64,000 nt of DNA from Arenicola marina (taxonomy: Eukaryota; Annelida; Polychaeta; Arenicolidae): positions 24,179,639-24,243,638 of the forward strand of contig OZ025263.1 of assembly GCA_964019135.1 (NCBI GenBank), read 5' to 3'. Every line of letters begins with the position of its first letter. Position 1 is the first letter of the stretch. The notes beneath the pieces were generated by a model. That model had not been told where the DNA came from, did no database searches, and worked only from the letters and a program-made list of their open reading frames with translations. Made by a program: the position numbers and the translations under genes. Positions 12,901 through 24,900 of this stretch are shown one piece after another.

Positions 12901-15900
12901 TTGCCTCATTCATCGGACAAGGCATTTGTATCCACACATCAAACGTGTATCAAATTTGTAACGTTTCACACTGATAATGATAAACGATTAATTATTGATT
13001 TATACACATTAATAAAGCAATGACACATAAAGTTCCCATCCAGTTAGCGGTTTTTTCTCGATTAATATGTTACACTATGTAACGCAATGCAGGGTAACGC
13101 TGGGTCGAATCCAGATATGTTGGATAGGGGGGCTTCGGTTTCGGTTTTCCTATGTTAAAGGGTACAGATTTCGGCCCAAAAAGGTGGACCGGGGGTCGCC
13201 ACCCCACCCCCCTGGATCCGTCCCTGCGCGACATCGTTATGCATCAATAGTAATGCTTACCCATCTGGCAGTTAGGTCCTGTAAATCCCACAGGACAGCT
13301 GCAGTAGTACGTATTGACCATGTTGGTGCAATTGGCAAGACCTTGACATGGCTGAGAGGCGCACCAATCTGTTTCAATGAACAAAAAAATGTTATTATTC
13401 TGTGACGGAGAGATGATCGAAAACGATTCTCGTAACATATATAATATTCGTCAGTGTCGCTGAAATAATGATTTACGCCGGCAAAAAAACATTGATATTC
13501 TAATGAACAAACAACAATCACTGTTTGACATTATAATATTGAGCCAATGACGTCATAGTGTGCGTGAATAGCGCATGTCGGGTCTCACCTATCGGGCCAG
13601 GAGCTGTACCATTGGCTGAAATTGACAAGAAAGTGATTATTTTAGATGACCTTTAAAGACGGAAATTTAAGCAAGGATATTACAGGTTTTGCTGTGATAA
13701 CAATAACGGCAAGTGGTGGCATAATAGGCCAGGTCATTGCTACCACCACATTCTCTCGCTTAAACCCGCCCTGTTTGATTATGAAAAATGCATTAATGAA
13801 GAGGTCAAATCTGGCACATGTTTTTTATCATCCTTATTTCTCAGCATACTTAGGCCTCGGCATGCAGTTAATTATAACGTGAGCACCGTTCTATATCAGT
13901 GTCGCTAATCCTGTAATTCTCACCGCAATACGGGTTGAAGCATGTGTCGCACTGGGTGCTGTTGTTGAATATGTCCTCGCAGTATTGGCCCAATTCGCAC
14001 TCGGACTCCTCGACACAGAGGCGGCTGACGGAGCTCAGCGCACCGCTACCGTCCCGTACCACCTCATGCTTGCACCGCGACTGAAAACCCGCAGCTATAT
14101 ATCAAACGATGAGCCCGTACCAACTTATGCTTGCACCGCGACTGAGCTATTTATCAAACGACTGTCCCGTACCAAATCATGCTTGTACCGCGACTGAAAA
14201 CCCTGATCTATATATATCAAACGACTGTCCCGTACCACATCATGCTTGTACCGCGACGGAAAACCCTGATCTATATATATCAAACGACTGTCCCCTCCCA
14301 CATCATGCTTGCACCGCGAAAGAAAACCCCCAGCTATTTATCAAACGACGAGCCCGTACCAACTTGTACTTGCACCGCGACTGAGCTATTGATCAAACAA
14401 CTGTCCCTTACCATATCATGCTTGCACCGCGACTGAAAACTCCAAGCTATATATCAAACGATGAGCCCGTACCAACGTATGCTTGCACCGCGACTGAGCT
14501 ATTTATCAAACGACTGTCCCGTACCACATCATGCTTGCACCGCGACTGAAAACCCCCAGCTATATATCAAACGAAGACTCTTTACCACCTCATAGTATAT
14601 AAAATATAGTAATAAAACGATGGTGATTTAAGTCAATGATAATAAGATATTATTAACATTATATAAGCGATAGTAAGTTAACAAATATAATGATAATACG
14701 AATTAATGATACGGCCATAATGAGTTAACAGGGGATAAAACTACCAAGACCATATCTCTTAGACCAATACTGAAAAAAACGAAAACAGTTGCAAGGAAAA
14801 AAATTCAAAGATAATTATTACAACAAATAACACGTCACTATTGTTAACAAATTGCGGATAATTACAAGACATTGTATTATGAAATGCGGAATGGGAACAT
14901 ATTGAAGTTCTTTCCACAGAAGGTTGACTCACGTTAGGGTTGTTGCACGGCACATCGACAGCAACTTCGTCGCATTTACTCCAAGACTCAGACTTGATGC
15001 AGACCGGGCAGTAGCCATACTGTGTATCCGCTTGACAAACAGAGTTAGGGTCTACAAGAAACCATAACTATATATGATAAATCAACGCTCAGGATTGTAT
15101 TCAACATTACCTTCAATGTAGTTTGATATGATTATGTTTTTGCAGCTTGGGAGTATCGTTTTACTTAAATTGACTATAGAGTATAGATATAAGTTATTTA
15201 TTGGTTTCGGAGATGTAAACATGTTCAGATATATAAATACTTTAAATAAATGCATACAAACCTGCAAGAAATTTAAACATCGATGTCAAGATATGTGGCT
15301 CCGTTACAAAATGGCCATACATTGCTAAGCATTATTTAATGTTTATTTGTGACATTGCAGTTAGATCATCTTGCCACGAGTACGTGCAAACATACTCACG
15401 TTGTGATACATAAGTCGCAGAAAATGCATGTGTTATTCCGAACGGGTATTGTCCTGTTACAAGTACACAGTGAAGTGTATCACCAGCACACACATGCACA
15501 AAACACTACCCCGACAAAAGGGAGTTTACGACAATTGTGACGATTAAGAAATACATTTATATTAGCAAAGGAAGACTGACCTGCACAGACAGGGCTAGAG
15601 ACGCACTGCTCGCAGCGAGTGCCGTCCGCGTCGGCACCATAGTCCCAAGGGATGCAGACCTTGTTGTCTTGGGTGGAACTGCTGTTGAAGACACAGTCCA
15701 CGGTCTTGGCGCAATACCTCTTGAAGTAGATAGGGGTTCCTCGCTTGTCCAGGAGTTGTTCTTCCTGACACACGGCCTATAAATGGCGGTGCACGAACAC
15801 GAGAAATGTAATTCCCACATTGATCGCTGTCATAGTCACATAGGCCAAGCAATTATTTCTAGTACCAATGCAGCTGTTTTTGATGCTGCAATTATTACTG

Positions 15901-18900
15901 CCATCATAAACAAGGCAACCATACATTGCTTACAGTTTGGCTACTACATGTGGTGTCATAATGTGGACGCCAATGCTAGGATTGGTACGTTCGCTATCGA
16001 TGCCATTACAAATATATTTACTGTTGTTATTACAAAATCAAGTCTTCTAGTTTTATGATTAGTTCATCACTTCACTGCCGTTCAATATCACTGATGCTAC
16101 AACGTCTATGACTATATTACTTATCACAGTATCACTTATAACAGTTCATTCTCCATGTGCATTGTTCTTATTCCGACAGTTGCTAAGATATTTTGGGCCT
16201 AGTTCTGAGTATTCCACTTTGAGGCGACAGTGCTTGTACCAAGAATTCTGGGAATTAAATCATGCAGTCGTCATAGATAACGTCACCAAATGACGTCATC
16301 GAATGACGCATCTGATGACGACATAGATAACGTCATCGAATGACGACATGGACAACGTCATCGAATGATGTCATCTAATGATGTCATCGAATGTCATCGA
16401 ATGACGTCATTTGATGAAGACATAGATTACGTCATCGAATGAAACATCTGATGACGACATAGATAACGTCATCGAATGACATCGAATGACGTCATCGAAT
16501 GACATCGAATGACGTCATCGAATGACTTCATCGAATGGCGTCATCGAATGGCGTCAACGAATGAGTCATCTGGTGACGACATAGATAACGTCATCGGATG
16601 ACGTCGCATTTTGCATGCGGCACTCACTCTGACGCCGGCACAGGACTGGACCACAGCATGGAGGTCGCACATAGTAGGCGACGTGCTGTCGCACACGTAG
16701 CAACTTGGAACCGCAGGGCTGGTGCAGTCAGGTTCTAGCAAAGTCATACGGAGCAAAGGACATGAACAAAGCGGTAAGGCATACATACGTTCCATGACAT
16801 AGTATCTGCGCGTTCAAATTGTGCCCATACAGATATGCAACGAGAGATTGTGTTTCAAGGCGGTGTAATTAATATGCATCGTGAAAACGGTAGGGCCTTA
16901 CTATTTAGTACCATCGATTCTTGTGCTAAGCCAAATGTGTCGCCCCAAGGGCTTAACTGGGCCCCGCTGGGGGGAAGGGGGGGGGGGGGGCAGGGGGGCA
17001 CTATTATACAAACCTGGTGGGGAGGTTCCGCGGGTGCCTTGGTGCCGGTGGTTGCCGCGGAAAATACCCCTTCCAAGCGGATTTTAGCGGCAAAAACCCG
17101 ACCGAGTAGAATTTGGCGGTGAAAAAGAGGGGCTTTACCGAGGAACCCTCCAAACCCAGCAATTTATTAAGTGTCCCCCCCCCCCCCTCCTCCTCCGCCC
17201 CCCCCCCCCGGGAACTGGGTCAATCAACTCCTGGATCAATGACGTTGCAGGACGTGACCGCTCCAGTGACAGGTCTAGAAATATACTTAGTCATGGCATA
17301 TACATGTATATACATATACATTATTAACCGGAACAAGATATTTCCCCCTCTTCTCTAAGAACAAAGATATTGTGAAGAAGAGACTGACCTGTACAGAAAG
17401 GGCTGTCGATGCACTTCTCGCAGCGAGTACCGTCCGCGTCATCACCATAGTCCCAAGGGATGCAGACCTCGTTGTCTTGGGTGGAAGTGCCGTTGAAGAC
17501 ACAGTTCGGGACCTCGGCGCAATATCTCGTGTAGTAGATGTAGGTTCCTCGCTTGTCCGTGAGTTCCTCTTCGAGACATACCACCTATAAATAGACACAT
17601 ACGTCAGGCTAAATGGTGATCGCGAGGCAAGAGAAAATAAATTCATATTTAAAGTTGCATAACGAGCTCTTTCCCGCCAAAACTAAGCCCAGGTGACATA
17701 TATATCACAGTTTGCAAAACACTCGATTGTTTCATTCTATAAATTCAGAAATAAACATGCATCGCCGCTTCGGATGTGATGTGGCAAATGTGTCTATCCC
17801 GGGACACCGCGGAACTCTGTCGCGGCACTGCTACTTATAACAAAGCATCGCGAAGCACACAAACTGTCGACGTTGATCACTAAGTTGAAAACCTGTGGTA
17901 AATTGATATCACGTGCAAGGCTAAGAGACTCCACTCGGCAGTCTGGTATGCGTTGGAATATAGACAAAAGAAATGTTGGATAATTCTAGGGCTGATGCTG
18001 TATTTTGACTTCTTTACTTGAGGCGGTATGCATCTTTAAGAGTTGCCCCAACTGGCGTTCGTGCTCACGCTGCCGGTATGGTTACTGTTATTCAATACCA
18101 TTTACGTGATTACAGCCCAGACGGACAGCGTTGGCATTGATAAGGTTACTCTTCACACGCTCGTTGATATTGTTACTAGACCTACAACTACAGTGTGTAC
18201 GTGGGTATCAAATTGCACTGATTTCCTGGCGATGCACACTATAGAACTTATCCCTAAAAGTATGAAAAGTATCTATCAATAGACAGTTTTGTGCAATTGA
18301 TGAGGAGCGAAAACCAGAAGATATTATACGGACGATGTAAATTTATCGTCGCAGCCTCGAGAAAGAGAATGCAAGGCGTGTTATCACCACGTTAGCGCAA
18401 TTTATTGGTCGCTGTGTGTTTTTTTTCTTTTTTGTATTAATTAATTGCACCAGGTCTGGAGGCCAGCCAAAGTACGCAATAAACTGTACTGGCAACTTCA
18501 GTGTATATACAATTATAATGTCGCTGTTATTGGTAATAGTGGAATACATACTTATTGATCCTATCATAACAATTTCGGCTACGGTGACTATAGTTTTCCG
18601 CCAGTCCTCGGCAAATTAAGCAAGTAAGTAAAGCAGTACAAGTAAAGGGAGCTTTTGGGTTTACGGTTGGTGACACATCATTGGCCGCCCCAGGGGCCCG
18701 TATTCATAATCGCCACTTAGGCTACGCCACTAGACTTAAGGTTAAGAGGAAGATTTGTCGAGCGATTAAGGGTTCAAAATACATGGGTCTGAATTAAGAA
18801 AGTGCTAAAATTATATTAAAAATTATTTATTAATCATGAGCACCACCACAATGAGCTGGTGAGGCTAAGACGAAAATGCACTTTTCGTGCTTAACTTGCG

Positions 18901-21900
18901 AGGGGATTATGATGAATATTGCGACTCGGGCGACTACTGGGTGACTATTATTCATTTTGAACCCGATATTCGCTCGACAAATCTTCCACTTAGAGTTAAG
19001 TCTAGTGGCGTAGCCTCAGTGGCGATCATGAATGCGACCTCTGGGGTTTATGCTCGGGTTACTTACGTCTCCGCCAGCACAGGATTGGACGACGGCGCTA
19101 GCTTCGCAAGCGGCAGGCGATGTGCTGTTGCACACGTTGCAGCCCGGTAAGGATTCGCCGGGGCAGTCACCACCAGGTTCTGACAAATACAGACAGGACA
19201 TTCAACAGCCTGACCTCACATTTATTCGACCCGAGCAGATATAAACGCGGTTCTACCCGATATCCATACCTTGATGAACACTCCAAGTATCGATTTCGCG
19301 ATGAACGCGGCCAAGTATCGATTCCCGGATGAACGCGGCCAAGTATCGATACCTGGATGAACGCGACCAAGTAGCGGAGCCTGGATGAACGCGGCCAAGT
19401 ATCGATATCTGGATGAACGCGGCCAAGTATCGATACCTGGATGAACGCGACCAAGTAGCGGAGCCTGGATGAACGCGGCCAAGTATCGATATCTGGATGA
19501 ACGCGGCCAAGTATCGATATCTGGATGAACGCGGCCAAGTATCGATACCTATATGAACGCGACCAAGTAGCGGAACCTGGATGAACGCGGCCAAGTATCG
19601 ATATCTGGATGAACACGGCCAAGTATCGATACCTGGATGAACGCGGCCCAGTATCGATACATGGATGAACGCTGTCAAGTATTGATACCTGGATGAACGC
19701 GGCCAAGTACTGATACATGGATGAACGCTGTCAAGTATTGATACATGGATGAACGCGGCCAAGTATCGATACCTTGATGAACGCGGCCAAGTATTGATAC
19801 ATGGATGAACGCGGCCATTTTTGATACATGGATGAACGCTGTCAAGTATCGATACATGAATGAACGCTGTCAAGTATCGATACATGGATGAACGCGGCCA
19901 AGTATCGATACATGGGTGAACGCGGCCAAGTATCGATATGAACGCGGCGTTGATGAATACGCGTCGCCGTCGGAACCTTATTGGATATGGCGGGGTTCTA
20001 GGTATTGTACAGCCATAACAACACAACCGAAGCTTAAATATTATTTAGTTGTAATGATTACTATATTATAATTATAAATATCACCATTGCTATCATTAAA
20101 GTCATTATTAATATCCATATTATGGTTATCATGGGTTTGCACTTTCAAAGTTTAATGCTATTGACCTGCACAATCTTGCGTAGGGGTGCAGGTTTCACAC
20201 AATTCATCGAAGTCATCGCCAATATATTTGCACATTTCTGTGTATATGTCTGAGCCGTTGTTTGAGCAAGCACTCTTTGAGACGCACTCTCTGACCACCT
20301 CGATGACGCTTCCCCTCTTGTTCCTCAGATCCCTCTCAATGCAGAATGACTGGCAACGGCGAAAATAAACCAGTAACATTAGTTTCAAAACCAAATGAAT
20401 CATTTCCCGCTGTAATATATTTTACCAATAAATATGTGCGTTTATACATGAATATGTATGTCTAGTTATATGGTATGTCGCAGAGAAAGGGGGATTTGTA
20501 GGAGTTTGGCCATCTCTGTGTCCGTTAATGCCATTCTCTCGAAAAGAGACAGCTTTGGTCCATTTATGTGAAATAATGCATACTTAGACATGCATATTTA
20601 ATATCTATGTTGTGTGTTTCATCGTCATATACGAGGTATTAGTTTTTTTAACTTCGTATTTTGAGGGAAATATATAAACACATACACAGTCAGCTCTCTC
20701 TATTACTGTACCTCACTGGTATTACCACACGACCGTAATACACTGTTGGCATTGCACTCATCCCAGCCACGGTTGGACGTACATACGGGACACGCCAGCT
20801 CCTGGCCAGACGGACATACCGGTCTTATTACCCCTGTAATGACGTCATAAATTAAGCATTAAACCAGTAGGTAGACAGGCATAGTGCCTAAGACATGTTG
20901 ATCAAACGGTGAACAGTAATTTTTATCAAGGTTTTGTCGCTTTCGTCGCTTGTCAATTCTTGGACAATGAAACACATCCAACACTTTTACTTCAATTTAA
21001 TTCCGCTATATTGCTGTAGAATCGATATAATATAAAATAGCATAATAATACCCAGGCTACTAATCCGACCCGCTATACTGCTGTAGAATCGATATAATAT
21101 AATATGGTATAATAATACGCATGCTACTAATCCGACCCGCTATAGTGTTGTACAATCGATATAATACAATATAGTATTATAATACCCAGGCTACTTACGG
21201 TCACATGTACAGTTGTAGCAAATTTGCCCTTGCAAGTCGGTGCCATCAACACAGGAGCCGGCCGTGCCTCCCGCAAGGTTGAGACAGTCATTGCTGGGCA
21301 CGCACTGGCGAGACACGTTGAACACCACTCCTCGCTTGTTGATCCATTCCACGTGCTGACAGACGTACTGCGGGCAACAACAAGCGGCATAAAGATGTGA
21401 CATCTGGGGCAGGGCATTAAAGTATTAAGATGTGACACCTGGGGCAGGGCATTTAAGTATATAGATGTGACATCTGGGGCAGGGCATTTAAGTATATAGA
21501 TGTGACATCTGGGGCAGGGCATTTAAGTATATAGATGTGACATCTGGAGCAGGGCATTTAAGCAGAAAGATGTGACATCTGGAGTAGGGCATTTAGGAAA
21601 GTGCTGGTAACATCCGGAGAGTTGTACTTACTCCATCCTCGCATTGAACTTCAACTCCATTAGTGGCGCACTGGAGCCACGTGTCCTCGCCGCTGCATAC
21701 GACGCACGGACACGCTGTTGACACGCCGAAAAAGACAGCAGTTCTAACACGTTATGTGTGTGTATATATATATGTCATCAGTTCATGATAGAGGTACGTG
21801 CGATACTGAACTATAAATATGACATTGAAACCTGTTATACGTTTTGCGAACGTTGATATTGGATTAGTTTTACAAGCATGAAATTCAATCTAACAATTGC

Positions 21901-24900
21901 CTTAAGGTGTACCGCTCATTAGGGAGTACCGCTCGTTAAGCGGATCAGAGCAAGTCTTGTACTTACGCGTGGCGGTGGTCGTGGTGGATAACGTTGTCTC
22001 GGTAATGGTGGACTCCGTGGTGGTTGTAGGAATGGCCGTGGATGTGGTCGTCCCATTAGTTGCAGTGGGTGTTGTCACAGTTGTGGAAGTTGCTTCAGTT
22101 GTTTCAGTCGATGTTGTCCCAGTGGAAGTTGTTCCAGTATTCGTGGCAGTTGTTTCAGTCGGTGTTGTCCCACTGGAAGTGGTTCCAGTATCTGTAGCAG
22201 TTGTTTCAGTCGGTGTTGTCCCAGTCGAAGTTGTGCCAGGTATTGTGGCAGTTGTTTCAGAAACAGTTGGTCCAGTGGAAGTTGTTGGAGGGACTGTGGC
22301 AGTTGTTTCAGTAACAGTTTGTCCAGTGGAAGTTGTTTGAGTAACTGTGGCAGTTGTTTCAGAAACAGTTGGACCAGTGGAAGTTGTTGGAGGGACTGTG
22401 GCAGTTGTTTCAGTAACAGTTGGTCCAGTGGAAGTTGTTGGAGGGACTGTGGCAGTTGTTTCAGTAACAGTTTGTCCAGTGGAAGTTGTTTGAGTAACTG
22501 TGGCAGTTGTTTCAGAAACAGTTGGACCAGTGGAAGTTGTTGGAGGGACTGTGGCAGTTGTTTCAGTAACAGTTTGTCCAGTGGAAGTTGTTTGAGTAAC
22601 TGTGACAGTTGTTTCAGAAACAGTTGGTCCAGTGGAAGTTGTTTGAGGGACCGTGGCAGTTGTTTCAGAAACAGTTGGTCCAGTGGAAGTTGTTTGCGGG
22701 ACCGTGGCAGTTGTTTCAGAAATAGTTGGTCCAGTGGATGTTGAACGTTGTACAGTGGCTGTCGTCTGAATAGGGGTAGTTTCAGTCACCGTACTGGTGC
22801 CAGTAGCGCTCGTGGCGCTAAAAGTCACTGTCTGTGTGGTTTCCGGAGGGGTGGTCTCGGTGACAGTCGACGTAGGAGAGGTCTCAGAAAGCGAGAACGT
22901 CACTGTCTGTGTTGTTTCCGGAGGGGTGGTCTCGGTAACAGTCGACGTCACAGAGGTCTCAGAAAGCGAGTACGTCACTGTCTGTGTGGTTTCCGGAGGG
23001 GTCGTCTCGGTTGCCGTCGCGGTGGTTGCTGATTGGCTTTGGGTCACCGTTTGTGTTGTCTCAGTGGCTGTCTCTGTTGAGAGCAAATGCACAGTCCAAG
23101 AATGAGCAATGATTTTAAACAAGTACCATGAAGGCAAAATCAATGCACACGTAGCGTACAAATTCAGCTCCATATAGAGCGACCAACTATATATTTAAAT
23201 GTTACTAAACTTTATCTTTGTCACATTTACATTAGATCGTTGTCTGTAATAGCGATAATTGACCAGTCAATTTATACAGCAGCTTAATCTACTTCATGCT
23301 AACATAGAGTGCGCACTTTACCACAGACACAGCGTCATACTCCGCTTCGCAAATACACCAGTATTAAATTTGTGAACAATAAGAGGGAGTAAAATATATA
23401 GTTGAATTTTCCTTTCCATTCCCTTGTGCATGCCTATTTCAGTGTACATGTGAATAATAAGCTACAACGTGCATATATATAATCATACATATTCTTTTAT
23501 GTACATATATATATAATATATCATGCACATAATAACAATGCATGCAATGCAGTAAAAGGAACACATATTTATCAATGATTAATGTGACATGCAGTTTATG
23601 TTTTCCAAGTATGGTACGTTATGTATGCTATACATTCTATCCCTACCAACCCGTCTCAAGTAGCCTGCATAACCCGCCTTTTAATATTATGCTGCCTACT
23701 TACCATGCCCCTAATATCATACTGCCTATCCATCATGTCTCCAAAATCATACTGCCTACTTACCATGCCCCTAATATCATACTGCCTACCCACCCCGTCT
23801 CCAATATCCTACTGCCTACTTACCATGCCCCTAATATCATACTGCCTAATCATCATGTCTCCAATCTCATACTGCCTACTTACCATGCCCCTAATATAAT
23901 ACTGCCTACCCACCCCGTCTCCAATATCCTAGTGCCTACTTACCATGCTCTTAATATTACACTGCCTACTTACCATGCCCCTAATATCATACTGCCTACC
24001 CATCATGTCTCCAATATCATACTGCCTACTTACCATGCCCCTAATATAATACTGCCTACTTACCATTCCCTTAATATCATACTGCCTACCCACCCCGTCT
24101 CCAATATCCTACTGCCTACTTACCATGCCCCTAATATCATATTGCCTACCCATCATGTCTCCAATATCATACTGCCTACTTACCATGCCCTTAATATCAT
24201 ACTGCCTACTTACCATTCCCTTAATATCATACTGCCTACCCACCCCGTCTCCAATATCCTACTGCCTACTTACCATGCCTCTAATATCATACTGCCTACC
24301 CATCAAGTCTCCAATATCATACTGCCTAGTTACCATGCCCCTAATGTCGCACTGCCTACAAACCCTGTCTCCAATATCCTATTGTCTACGTACCTTCTCT
24401 TCTAATATTATGTTTCCTACTTACCCTGTCTCTACTATACTATTGCCTACTTACCATGCCCCTAATATCATATTGCATACCTACCATGTCTTCTAATGTG
24501 ATATTGCCTACTTAAACTGTCGCCTAACATCATATTGCCGATCAAAATTGTATTGCCTATTCCCCTTATGCCATATACGAACCTCCCCATATCGCATTGT
24601 CACGTCATCTATATGATTCTGTCACACATATTGACGTTGTAGCTTCTGTGCAGTATGTGCTTGTTACATTGCGACAATATTGACATATTATTATTATACA
24701 ATTTCATTACGCTACACACTATGCTACGGCATAGGTTATACAGTATGTAATACATTTACAATATTTCGCAGACGTTACAGTTTACGGTACCTGAGGTTCC
24801 GGAGGTGGCGGAGGTGCTGGAAAACGGAACTGTAGCGGTTGTTTCTGTCCCAGTTGTTTCTGTGATGCTCGACAGAGGGACGGTTTGAGTTGTCTCAGAC

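Noticed and set aside
18043..18282. 79-codon + strand frame starting with a hydrophobic signal-like stretch
   Set aside because: A single short frame in an intron with no known domain. Such a length is expected by chance.
19253..20026. 257-codon minus frame with AAFIQVSILGRVHP repeats
   Set aside because: Translation of the 28-bp minisatellite in rotating frames, within an intron.
23542..24405. 287-codon + strand frame of ILPTYHAPNI repeats
   Set aside because: Translation of a 30-bp minisatellite in an intron, antisense to the gene, with no signals or conserved domain.
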